18,096 nucleotides of DNA from an uncultured Actinomycetes bacterium. Lineage in GTDB: Bacteria; Actinomycetota; Acidimicrobiia; Acidimicrobiales; RAAP-2. The notes below the pieces were generated by a model. It did not search any database and had not been told where the DNA came from. It worked only from the letters and a program-made list of their open reading frames with translations. Of the stretch, positions 1 to 5,889 are shown one piece after another. Location of the stretch: contig CAIKFN010000035.1 of NCBI GenBank assembly GCA_903826715.1, forward strand, positions 1 through 18,096, written 5' to 3'. Within the stretch, counting starts at the first letter, position 1; every line of letters begins with the position of its first letter. The position numbers and the translations under genes are program-made.

Positions 1-58
1 AGCCTTGACAATTCTCTTTGCAATGTCTGAAGGTGATAGCGCGCTAGCCATCTACTGA
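1..58 (+). CDS. possible 3' end of an unidentified gene (partial)
   Basis: One plus-strand frame is open from base 2 to a TGA at 56-58 and reads ALTILFAMSEGDSALAIY, which is plausible as a protein C terminus. The stop lies 3 bases before the stop of the convergent LysR gene, the tight packing seen elsewhere in this window. Eighteen codons are too few to identify a family, and a minus-strand frame is also open here, so this is only a likely gene end. Confidence 0.35.
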   Translation, partial: ALTILFAMSEGDSALAIY

Positions 59-61
59 CTA

Positions 62-988
62 TTACAGAGATTTTGGAGTGTCGACGTAGACACCTGAAGG
101 AGTATTTGGATTTGACCTGGTCACTTGATGAAGCATTGCCTCTACGGCGCGTACTGGCGCAGAGGGGAAGCCGAATCGTCTTGATACAAGGATTACTCTT
201 CGCTGCGATATGTCAGAAATTGGAATAGCTCTAAAGCTTTCACGTAAAAACTTTGAAAGCATTGTGATTGGAAGAATCGATGGACCGTAACCATCAAATG
301 TCATTGACGCAATAGTTCTAATTCCGTCCAGTTCAACTATTGGTTTAAGTTGCACACCAGCAATTCGACACGCATCATCAATTTCTTTTCGAATAGGTGT
401 TCCTGACAGTGGAAGAAGTAGTTCATGCTGAGAGAGCTCTTTGAGCGAGATTGCTCCTTTTTGAGACGCAAGTGGATGGGTGTAGTGCGCAATGACTGCG
501 AGGTCTTCGCTATACAGGTCGAAGTCTTTAAGTTCTGGAGCGCTTGCGGGCCATCCCAAAACTGCCATGTCAATCGTCCCATCAACAACTCGTGGTTCAA
601 GCGTTGAGTTAGTTCCTTCGGTGATTCGAAGAGCAATGTGTGGGTAATCACGACGCTGGGCTTCAAGCAGCAGTGGCACCACCCAGCGACCTGCTGTTCC
701 GATCATCCCTAGTGAAACCTGTCCTCGCACATCTTTTGTGAGCTCAGAAACGTCTGAAGTAATGGCATTTACTTCAACAACAACTCGGCGAGAGCGCTCA
801 CTAACTATTTTTCCTGACTCAGTTAGCTTTCCGCTTGATCGATCAACTAGTTGAGTACCAAGTTCAGCTTCGAGTTTCGCAATTCTTGATGAGATATTTG
901 ACTGAACTGTTCCAAGTGCGGCGGCGGCGTCAGAGAAACTTCCATGGTCTGAAATTGCTAAAAGGGCTTCAAGTTGGCGAATTTCCAT
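62..988 (-). CDS. LysR-family transcriptional regulator
   Basis: A 308-residue DNA-binding regulator of normal LysR length. Residues 1-60 form the winged helix-turn-helix (QLEALLAISDHGSFSDAAAA, then the recognition helix VQSNISSRIAKLEAELG). Residues about 87-290 form the periplasmic-binding-protein-like effector domain (GQVSLGMIGTAGRWVVPLLL, TIDMAVLG). The start was placed at the ATG at 988, giving the canonical MEIRQLEALL N terminus. An upstream ATG at 1018 would add ten residues (MNTYYLYNRY), but those codons cover the apparent promoter. The gene is divergent from a candidate 6C RNA and murT and convergent with the partial gene at the left edge. The target genes and inducer cannot be read from the sequence. 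A LysR-type dyad overlapping its own -10 suggests autoregulation. Confidence 0.9.
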   Translation of the reverse strand: MEIRQLEALLAISDHGSFSDAAAALGTVQSNISSRIAKLEAELGTQLVDRSSGKLTESGKIVSERSRRVVVEVNAITSDVSELTKDVRGQVSLGMIGTAGRWVVPLLLEAQRRDYPHIALRITEGTNSTLEPRVVDGTIDMAVLGWPASAPELKDFDLYSEDLAVIAHYTHPLASQKGAISLKELSQHELLLPLSGTPIRKEIDDACRIAGVQLKPIVELDGIRTIASMTFDGYGPSILPITMLSKFLRESFRAIPISDISQRRVILVSRRFGFPSAPVRAVEAMLHQVTRSNPNTPSGVYVDTPKSL

Positions 989-989
989 G

Positions 990-1006
990 TATCTATTATA
1001 CAGATA
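990..1006 (-). promoter_or_regulatory. LysR gene promoter with overlapping LysR-type dyad
   Basis: On the plus strand the bases read TATCT-N7-AGATA, an inverted repeat containing both T-N11-A and ATC-N9-GAT, the classical LysR-box patterns. On the minus strand a perfect TATAAT (1000-995) lies inside it, followed by six bases and then the ATG at 988, so the transcript would be leaderless. A possible -35 TTGATT (1026-1021) has a long 20-base spacer. That the LysR protein binds here is inference. Confidence 0.6.
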
Positions 1007-1065
1007 GTAAGTATTCATCTAATCAACTAGCTTGATAGTGAGTTAATCGGCATACTCATATCAAC

Positions 1066-1150
1066 GCGTTTTGCCAGAAGCCCCCCTGATGGCAAGGCGC
1101 AGGTTTTTGCAGAAGGACCAGCCTCCCCCCGGCTGGTCCTTTTGTGTTTT
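1066..1150 (+). ncRNA. candidate 6C small RNA
   Basis: Two consecutive hairpins each expose exactly six cytosines in the loop, the defining feature of the 6C RNA class of Actinobacteria. Hairpin 1 pairs 1066-1076 with 1090-1100 (11 pairs, two of them G-U) around a 13-base loop with the C run at 1081-1086. Hairpin 2 pairs 1113-1123 with 1131-1141 (11 perfect pairs) around TCCCCCC and runs into a T-rich tract, so it doubles as the terminator. Possible promoter elements upstream are TTGATA (1032-1037) with CTCATA (1055-1060) at 17 bases, or CATACT at 1051-1056; neither is strong. The RNA lies between the divergent LysR gene and murT. The known class acts as a trans small RNA in mycobacteria and corynebacteria. 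Here a cis attenuator of murT is an alternative reading. Confidence 0.75.
1113..1150 (+). terminator. intrinsic terminator (second 6C hairpin)
   Basis: A perfect 11-bp stem (AAGGACCAGCC with GGCTGGTCCTT), a 7-base loop and the tract TTTTGTGTTTT form a strong plus-strand rho-independent terminator. No protein gene ends upstream on this strand, so it should end the small RNA. The minus-strand side lacks a comparable T run. Confidence 0.8.
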
Positions 1151-1159
1151 CAGGGTTGT

Positions 1160-1165
1160 TAGCGT
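1160..1165 (+). promoter_or_regulatory. murT -10 element (leaderless)
   Basis: TAGCGT is followed by seven bases and then the ATG at 1173, with no ribosome-binding site, the same arrangement as several other genes here. It lies just past the 6C terminator, so murT would have its own start site. No convincing -35 is visible. Confidence 0.5.
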
Positions 1166-1172
1166 TAGAGCA

Positions 1173-2387
1173 ATGAGTAGTCGCCTTTCACTTCGCGGAT
1201 TTCTGGCGCTCAGTGCCCTTCGCACGGTTAACTCTCTTTCTAGGGGAACCGGACGGGGCTCTGGGACTGTTGCTGGTGGGCGAGTGGGCCTCGCGATATA
1301 CCCGAAGCTTTTAAATGATTTGAGCAAAAACCGACAGGTCATTCTTGTAAGCGGGACGAACGGCAAAACCACCACAACAGCTCTCTGTGTGGCTGGGTGG
1401 GGAGACAAGGTCTGTTCAAACGCAACCGGCGCCAACATGCCAGCAGGTCACGTCGCTGCGCTCAGCGGATCTAGTTCACCTCATGTTGTATTAGAAACTG
1501 ATGAAGCATGGCTCCCAGTGGCTCTTGAAGCAACGAACCCACGAGTTGTTGTGTTGTTGAACCTTTCAAGGGATCAACTCGACCGCGCCACAGAAGTCCG
1601 CTCAATCGCTGAACGATGGCGAAGTGCACTTTCGAAAACAGCACATGACCTTGTGGTTGTTGCGAATGCAAATGATCCTCTTGTTGTTTACGCAAGTGAG
1701 TCAGCTAAAAACATCCGCTGGTGCAACATTGAAACGCCATGGACATCTGACGCAGTTTCGTGCCCAAAGTGCACTCAATCAATAGTCAGAACATCAGGTT
1801 CCTGGTCGTGCGTGTGTGGATTTACTAAACCAGGTTGTGTAGCAAGTGTGAGTGGCAGCGAAGTTCGAATTGATAATGAAACGGTGCAGACCTCTCTCAG
1901 CATTCCTGGTCAGTTCAATGTGGGAAATGCCGCAATGGCCGCCACAGCGCTTGACGTGTTGAACGTTGATCCCTCAAAGTCACTCACAAGTATGAAGTCA
2001 GTCACTGCAATAGCCGGAAGATTTGCAGTGCGTACATGGCAGGGAAGAAAAATTCACATGCTGCTCGCAAAAAATCCGGCAGGATTTGATGCGCTTCTTC
2101 AATCACTCAGCCCAGGAACTGATGACGTCTGGATTGCCATCAATGCTCGCATTGCAGATGGAAAAGATCCTTCGTGGCTCTACGACGTTTCATTTGAGCA
2201 ACTTCGAGGCCGAAAAGTTTGGTGCCTTGGAGAACGCAGATTAGATCTATCGACACGACTTGATTATGCGAATGTCACGTACGAAGTTGTAAATGACTTG
2301 AATTCTCTTCCAAAGACTTCAGACACGACTGAACTTCTTGCGAACTACACAGCCTTTAGTGACTGGATGCAGAGGACAACAGCATGA
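1173..2387 (+). CDS. murT: lipid II isoglutaminyl synthase subunit MurT
   Basis: A 404-residue Mur-ligase-like ATPase that, with GatD, amidates the alpha-carboxyl of D-glutamate in the lipid II stem peptide. It has the P-loop GTNGKTTT (61-68) and NLSRDQLDR (130-138). A cysteine cluster fits the MurT zinc ribbon (Cys197, Cys200, Cys213, Cys215); the second pair is C-X-C rather than C-X2-C. The C-terminal DUF1727 region carries NPAGF (301-305) and DGKDPSWLYDVSFE (329-342), whose Asp338 is the expected partner of the GatD active site. The start at 1173 was preferred over an in-frame TTG at 1071, because the latter would translate through the small RNA and its terminator. The stop overlaps gatD by four bases, so the two subunits are translationally coupled. 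Confidence 0.93.
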   Translation: MSSRLSLRGFLALSALRTVNSLSRGTGRGSGTVAGGRVGLAIYPKLLNDLSKNRQVILVSGTNGKTTTTALCVAGWGDKVCSNATGANMPAGHVAALSGSSSPHVVLETDEAWLPVALEATNPRVVVLLNLSRDQLDRATEVRSIAERWRSALSKTAHDLVVVANANDPLVVYASESAKNIRWCNIETPWTSDAVSCPKCTQSIVRTSGSWSCVCGFTKPGCVASVSGSEVRIDNETVQTSLSIPGQFNVGNAAMAATALDVLNVDPSKSLTSMKSVTAIAGRFAVRTWQGRKIHMLLAKNPAGFDALLQSLSPGTDDVWIAINARIADGKDPSWLYDVSFEQLRGRKVWCLGERRLDLSTRLDYANVTYEVVNDLNSLPKTSDTTELLANYTAFSDWMQRTTA

Positions 2388-3064
2388 TGAAGATCGCCCT
2401 CATCTATCCAGAACTTCTTGGAACCTACGGGGACTATGGAAACGCACTCGCACTTTCACAGCGATCTACTCGACGTGGTATTGACGTTGACGTTATGAAC
2501 GTTTCGATAACCGATGAACTTCCTGATGCTGATCTCTACCTACTTGGTGGAGGTGAAGATGGCCCACAGAGACTCGCTGCTGATCTTCTAAAGAAGTCAT
2601 CTTTGAAGCAGCGAGTTGCAAATGGCGCGCACGTATTTGCTGTTTGTGCGGGACTGCAAATTCTTGGAACATCATTCTGCGTTGAGGGCAACGATGCCTA
2701 CGAGGGTCTCTCACTTGTTGATGTTGAAACGACCAGAGGATCAGTTAGATCTGTGGGTGAACTCCTCAGCCAAGTAGGAGAGAACAAAATGGTGGGATTT
2801 GAGAATCACGGCGGAGTAACAACGTTGTCGCCTGGAATTGAACCACTTGGCACCGTGTTGCATGGTCGTGGGAACAATGGACATTTTGACGGCTTTGTCA
2901 CCGAAACTATTTGGGCAACGTACGCTCACGGTCCAGTTCTCGCAATGAATCCGTGGCTCTGTGATGAGGTGATTGCGAAGGTGACTGGCAATAATTTAAC
3001 TCCGCTTAAAACAGCTGCAGATCAGCTTTATGCAGAGAGAGTTACGAGTCTGAGTTCTCGCTAG
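2384..3064 (+). CDS. gatD: lipid II isoglutaminyl synthase glutaminase subunit GatD
   Basis: A 226-residue class I glutamine amidotransferase of the CobB/CobQ-like type, which supplies ammonia to MurT. Visible features are the N-terminal IALIYPELLGTYGDYGNALA, GGGEDGPQ (55-62), the nucleophile Cys88 in VFAVCAGLQILG, and His182 in YAHGPVLAMNP; the family uses a Cys-His pair. The length matches the family. The ATG at 2384 overlaps the murT stop as ATGA; a second ATG at 2387 is also possible. The last 23 bases overlap the 3' end of the convergent acyltransferase gene. No other glutamine-dependent partner is nearby, which supports the MurT pairing. Confidence 0.93.
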   Translation: MMKIALIYPELLGTYGDYGNALALSQRSTRRGIDVDVMNVSITDELPDADLYLLGGGEDGPQRLAADLLKKSSLKQRVANGAHVFAVCAGLQILGTSFCVEGNDAYEGLSLVDVETTRGSVRSVGELLSQVGENKMVGFENHGGVTTLSPGIEPLGTVLHGRGNNGHFDGFVTETIWATYAHGPVLAMNPWLCDEVIAKVTGNNLTPLKTAADQLYAERVTSLSSR

Positions 3065-3788
3065 GGCGACTAACGCTGTACGAATTGTCGCCACTGATTT
3101 CACGACCAAGTGCAACAACTGCATCTTCGATTCGTGTGTTGAACTTACGGATGTTTTCTCCGTCACCACACTTCAAAGGTTTTCCAAAAGCAACCGTCAC
3201 TGGATGACGTGACTGGCTTGGTCCTTTGATGTACTTAGGAGCCTTTGCGTATTTAGGTCCACGTAGGTAGCCAATGTCGTGAATGTAAATAGGAATGATT
3301 GTTGCGTTAGTGCGCTCCGCTAAATAGGCGGCGCCACCTTTGAACTGCTGCAGATTTCCATCGGGCGTTCTCCCACCTTCTGGAAAAAGCAACAGGTTCC
3401 ATTTGTCTTCGAGAACTTCAATCGCGAGCTGTGAACTCCTGCGGTTTACTTTGTGGCGATCTATGGGAATCACGTTGAATCGAAGTACGGCTCTAAATGC
3501 ACTTACTCGATTCATGAAGAATGTGTCCATCGCACCCGCAACAACAGTGTGTGACCTGACCTTCGCTGGAAACGCAGCAATTGTTAGTGGAGTATCAAGG
3601 TTGCTTGTGTGGTTGGCAACAAAAATAATTGGCCGTTCACCTTGAATGTTCTCAATGCCTACAACCTTGAGCGACGCCATGTATTTAATGTAAGGCGCCA
3701 CGTAATAGGACTGATACATGTGTCGAAAGATCCTGGCGGAATATCTGCGACCCCACGCTGTTGGAAAATCAAGTCCTAGTTGAGCCAT
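3042..3788 (-). CDS. 1-acyl-sn-glycerol-3-phosphate acyltransferase (PlsC family)
   Basis: A 248-residue PlsC-type acyltransferase, probably acylating lysophosphatidic acid or a related glycerolipid at the inner membrane face. The acyltransferase block I is NHTSNLD (Asn59, His60, Asp65, the HX4D catalytic pair). Block II is around RFNVIPIDR (103-111), block III is FPEGGRT (135-141), and block IV is IIPIYI (164-169). The ATG at 3788 was chosen because it follows the stop of the upstream gene by one base. A longer frame to 3950 would overlap that gene by more than 150 bases. It forms a two-gene minus-strand operon with the membrane protein, and its last 23 bases overlap gatD. The C-terminal Ser-rich tail (about 232-248) is outside the domain. 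Confidence 0.9.
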   Translation of the reverse strand: MAQLGLDFPTAWGRRYSARIFRHMYQSYYVAPYIKYMASLKVVGIENIQGERPIIFVANHTSNLDTPLTIAAFPAKVRSHTVVAGAMDTFFMNRVSAFRAVLRFNVIPIDRHKVNRRSSQLAIEVLEDKWNLLLFPEGGRTPDGNLQQFKGGAAYLAERTNATIIPIYIHDIGYLRGPKYAKAPKYIKGPSQSRHPVTVAFGKPLKCGDGENIRKFNTRIEDAVVALGREISGDNSYSVSRPSENSDS

Positions 3789-3789
3789 G

Positions 3790-4425
3790 CTAACGACGAC
3801 GCTTGCGCTGCTTTGGTGTGTAGCGTTTCGAAGCTTGAGGTATTTGCTTAGGTGTTGGCTCGTCTGTAGTTGATACAGTTCTGCCTTCCTTGCGAGCCTT
3901 TGAAATTTCCTTGGCCTTGCGTGAAGATCCTGAGAATGAGGCGTCACCATACTTGGAGAGTCGCTGCGCGCGGATAATTAGCCATCCACCAACGAACACA
4001 AAGAGGAGACCGTTACTAAGCGCGCCAATGTAGAGACCCAGTAGCAAACAACTAACTACCACCCCGGATCGCTTTCGCATGAAGGCAAAGATCAGAATAA
4101 ATACTCCAATAATTGTTAAAGCGAGAAATGCAGGCATCCAATATGATGGATGAGTGATTTCTGTTCTTATGCAGAGAGTCAATACTTTTTTGTAGAGGTG
4201 CCCGCAGTAAGGAGCGACCTTTGCTGGTTTTGCAGAGAGCGTTAGCAATGTTGTTTTTGCAAGCACTCTTGGCAAGTAAAGAGCAGCAAATACCAATGCA
4301 ATTGCTGCAGCAGCGAAACTAACTCCGCGCTCGAGACCATCTAGACCAAGAATTGCCGCTCTTGGTGCCATGGGTTGTTTCTTTTCTCTTAACCAACGGG
4401 ACTTTGAATTTTCGTTATCAGACAC
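3790..4425 (-). CDS. membrane protein of unknown function with basic C-terminal tail
   Basis: I do not recognise a family for this 211-residue protein. Residues 1-33 are polar and basic. Hydrophobic segments follow at about 35-55, 96-116 and 121-151, the last long enough for two passes. The loop at 56-95 has two cysteines (Cys74, Cys85) that could form a disulphide if it is outside. The tail (152-211) is highly charged and ends in RYTPKQRKRRR, suggesting a cytoplasmic anchor that binds acidic lipid, nucleic acid or ribosome; that is inference. The start is GTG at 4425, six bases after a TAGCCT -10 (leaderless). The plsC-type gene follows after one base, so a role in lipid metabolism is possible but unproven. 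Confidence 0.8.
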   Translation of the reverse strand: MSDNENSKSRWLREKKQPMAPRAAILGLDGLERGVSFAAAAIALVFAALYLPRVLAKTTLLTLSAKPAKVAPYCGHLYKKVLTLCIRTEITHPSYWMPAFLALTIIGVFILIFAFMRKRSGVVVSCLLLGLYIGALSNGLLFVFVGGWLIIRAQRLSKYGDASFSGSSRKAKEISKARKEGRTVSTTDEPTPKQIPQASKRYTPKQRKRRR

Positions 4426-4431
4426 GCGTAG

Positions 4432-4437
4432 AGGCTA
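4432..4437 (-). promoter_or_regulatory. -10 element for the leaderless membrane-protein gene
   Basis: The minus strand reads TAGCCT, CTACGC, then the GTG start at 4425, with no Shine-Dalgarno. The first base of the start codon falls where transcription should begin. The upstream palindromes cover the expected -35 region of this promoter. Confidence 0.5.
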
Positions 4438-4442
4438 CAACG

Positions 4443-4468
4443 CACATCACATGATGTGTTGAACACAT
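4443..4468. promoter_or_regulatory. two overlapping palindromes between divergent genes
   Basis: CACATCA-CA-TGATGTG (4443-4458) and ATGTGTT-G-AACACAT (4454-4468) are both perfect 7-base-arm dyads sharing five bases. They lie between two divergently transcribed membrane-protein genes and overlap the expected -35 of the minus-strand promoter. Competing operator sites for a dimeric regulator are the simplest reading. No regulator gene is adjacent, and the nearest one (LysR) is about 3.4 kb away. Confidence 0.5.
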
Positions 4469-4515
4469 ACTGCAACGGCAAAAATCGTTGATTTAAGGAA
4501 TCTCAAGGCGAAGAG

Positions 4516-4521
4516 TAGCGT
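4516..4521 (+). promoter_or_regulatory. -10 element for the YczE-like gene (leaderless)
   Basis: TAGCGT is followed by seven bases and then ATG at 4529. This favours the ATG over the in-frame GTG at 4523, which would lie upstream of the predicted transcription start. Confidence 0.5.
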
Positions 4522-4528
4522 TGTGAAA

Positions 4529-5185
4529 ATGTCAGCGTTAAGCCACAAAATTCCGATTACTCCTTGGAGAGCTACTTCGACATGGTCATTTCGTCCTCCA
4601 ATGTTCTTGCCATTAGTTGGTGGACTCGCAATCTTTGGCTTTGGAGAAGGTCTTCTCGTGCAGTCGCACTGGGGGGCAACACCATGGACCGTATTCGCTC
4701 AAGGAATTACAAAGCACACGCACATGTCAATTGGCTGGGCGACGCTCTTAATTAGCGCATGCGTGCTGCTGCTGTGGTTCCCACTTCGTGAGAAACCAGG
4801 GCTTGGAACTATTGCGAATCTTTTGGTAATTGCGTACGCGCTAGATCTAACAGCTGCACACCTTCCGGTCGCAACGAATTGGATAATGAAGACGTTGTAC
4901 ATGGTCGGCGCAATCATGGTGATTGGCATTGGTAGCTCGCTCTATTTGACAACGGGACTTGGGCCAGGACCTCGAGATGGACTTATGATGAGCTTGCACC
5001 GCAAGTTAGGCGTCAGCATTGTTTATGTTCGAATTTCAATTGAAGCTACGGTCCTCACAATTGGATGGCTTCTTGGTGGAACCGTGGGAATTGGAACAGC
5101 AGCATTCGCAATTGGTATTGGCTTCAGCATTGGTTTCTGGCTCGGGGTAATGGAACGCATAGTAAAATTAACCCACCATGATTGA
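4529..5185 (+). CDS. YczE/YitT-like integral membrane protein
   Basis: A 218-residue polytopic protein with about five to six membrane segments (roughly 25-45, 68-85, 93-110, 122-140, 170-186, 188-208). The signature GLGPGPRDGLM (143-153), together with WGATPWTVFAQGI (48-60), is characteristic of the YczE family of Bacillus and actinobacterial membrane proteins. Their substrate and biochemical role are not established, so no function is assigned. The start at ATG 4529 was preferred over GTG 4523 because of the leaderless promoter. The gene overlaps the following exporter gene by eight bases, implying coupled translation and perhaps a joint role at the membrane. Confidence 0.85.
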   Translation: MSALSHKIPITPWRATSTWSFRPPMFLPLVGGLAIFGFGEGLLVQSHWGATPWTVFAQGITKHTHMSIGWATLLISACVLLLWFPLREKPGLGTIANLLVIAYALDLTAAHLPVATNWIMKTLYMVGAIMVIGIGSSLYLTTGLGPGPRDGLMMSLHRKLGVSIVYVRISIEATVLTIGWLLGGTVGIGTAAFAIGIGFSIGFWLGVMERIVKLTHHD

Positions 5186-5822
5186 CAGCAGCCATTTCTT
5201 TGAGTTCTTCGTCGCTTCTGCAATCATCATCATTGCGCCTGGGCCAAGTGTTATGTTCACAATTGCTCGTGGCGTGGCGTGGGGGAAGTGGACGGCAGTT
5301 CTAACAACACTTGGAAACAGTCTGGGTGCACTCGTGCTCTCTGTTTTGGTTGCTGTAGGACTTGGACCACTTATCTCACACTCCAAAATCTTCTCAGCGG
5401 TTCTGCAGTTCGCTGGTGGCTGCTATTTAATCTGGCTGGGCGTTGAGGCATTTCAGAAGAGAAAAGCGCACGCTGCAGCAATGATTGATCAGGCAGAAGA
5501 CAGACCTTCGAAAGCAGTCATTATTCGGCAAGGTTTCGTCGTTGGAGTCCTAAATCCGAAAGCACTTATTTTCTTCGCTGCGGTATTCCCTCATTTTGTT
5601 AATCGCTCAAAGGGTCATGTGACGATCCAATTACTGATTTTTGGTGTTGTATTTAGTGTCATGGCTTTTTTTAGTGATGGCACGTGGGGCTACATTGCGG
5701 GTTCTGCGAGAGAGTGGTTGGCAACGTCACCTAATCGCCTAGTTGCTCTTCGAACAATTGGTGCATCAGTGATGATGATTTTGGGTGTCTTGATTATCTT
5801 CTCGGCGTTCACCACGTTGTAA
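5178..5822 (+). CDS. LysE/RhtB-family amino-acid or metabolite exporter
   Basis: A 214-residue inner-membrane exporter of normal family length. The hallmark APGPS (20-24) at the end of the first membrane helix is followed by ARGVAWGKWTAVLTTLGNSLG (30-50), the conserved first loop and second helix. GGCYLIWLGVEAF follows in the third helix, with a basic loop after it, and FVVGVLNPKALIFFAAVFPHF lies in the fourth. The family exports basic or neutral amino acids such as threonine and homoserine; which one cannot be told here. The start codon lies inside the end of the YczE-like gene, with no clear Shine-Dalgarno, so expression probably depends on coupling. There is a 67-base gap before the ABC exporter gene. 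Confidence 0.92.
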   Translation: MIDSSHFFEFFVASAIIIIAPGPSVMFTIARGVAWGKWTAVLTTLGNSLGALVLSVLVAVGLGPLISHSKIFSAVLQFAGGCYLIWLGVEAFQKRKAHAAAMIDQAEDRPSKAVIIRQGFVVGVLNPKALIFFAAVFPHFVNRSKGHVTIQLLIFGVVFSVMAFFSDGTWGYIAGSAREWLATSPNRLVALRTIGASVMMILGVLIIFSAFTTL

Positions 5823-5862
5823 TGCATGAGAACTGTCTGATTTTTTCTTTGAACCACATACC

Positions 5863-5883
5863 TAGAATGCAGTTGTTGAGGAG
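5863..5883 (+). promoter_or_regulatory. ABC exporter promoter -10 and ribosome-binding site
   Basis: TAGAAT (5863-5868) is a good -10. GAGGAG (5878-5883) is a Shine-Dalgarno six bases before the ATG at 5890. This gene thus has a short conventional leader, in contrast to the leaderless genes around it. No convincing -35 is seen. Confidence 0.5.
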
Positions 5884-5889
5884 ATCACA

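Noticed and set aside
5..10. TTGACA as a promoter -35
   Set aside because: No -10 at 16-18 bases downstream, and it falls within the possible 3' end of a gene.
1071..1172. N-terminal extension of MurT by 34 codons from a TTG start
   Set aside because: It would translate through both 6C hairpins and the terminator. The later ATG fits the family N terminus and the -10 spacing.
1061..1438. 125-codon minus-strand reading frame over murT
   Set aside because: It lies antisense to the P-loop region of murT and has a low-complexity Pro/Arg/Val composition, typical of a shadow frame.
3340..3645. 101-codon plus-strand frame inside the acyltransferase gene
   Set aside because: Antisense to conserved acyltransferase motifs, with no start signal; a shadow.
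3789..3950. Upstream extension of the acyltransferase by 54 codons
   Set aside because: It overlaps the membrane-protein gene in another frame, and the ATG at 3788 directly after that gene's stop gives a normal PlsC N terminus.
5841..5850. T run after the LysE gene as an intrinsic terminator
   Set aside because: No stable stem precedes the T tract, so it is not supported as a terminator.
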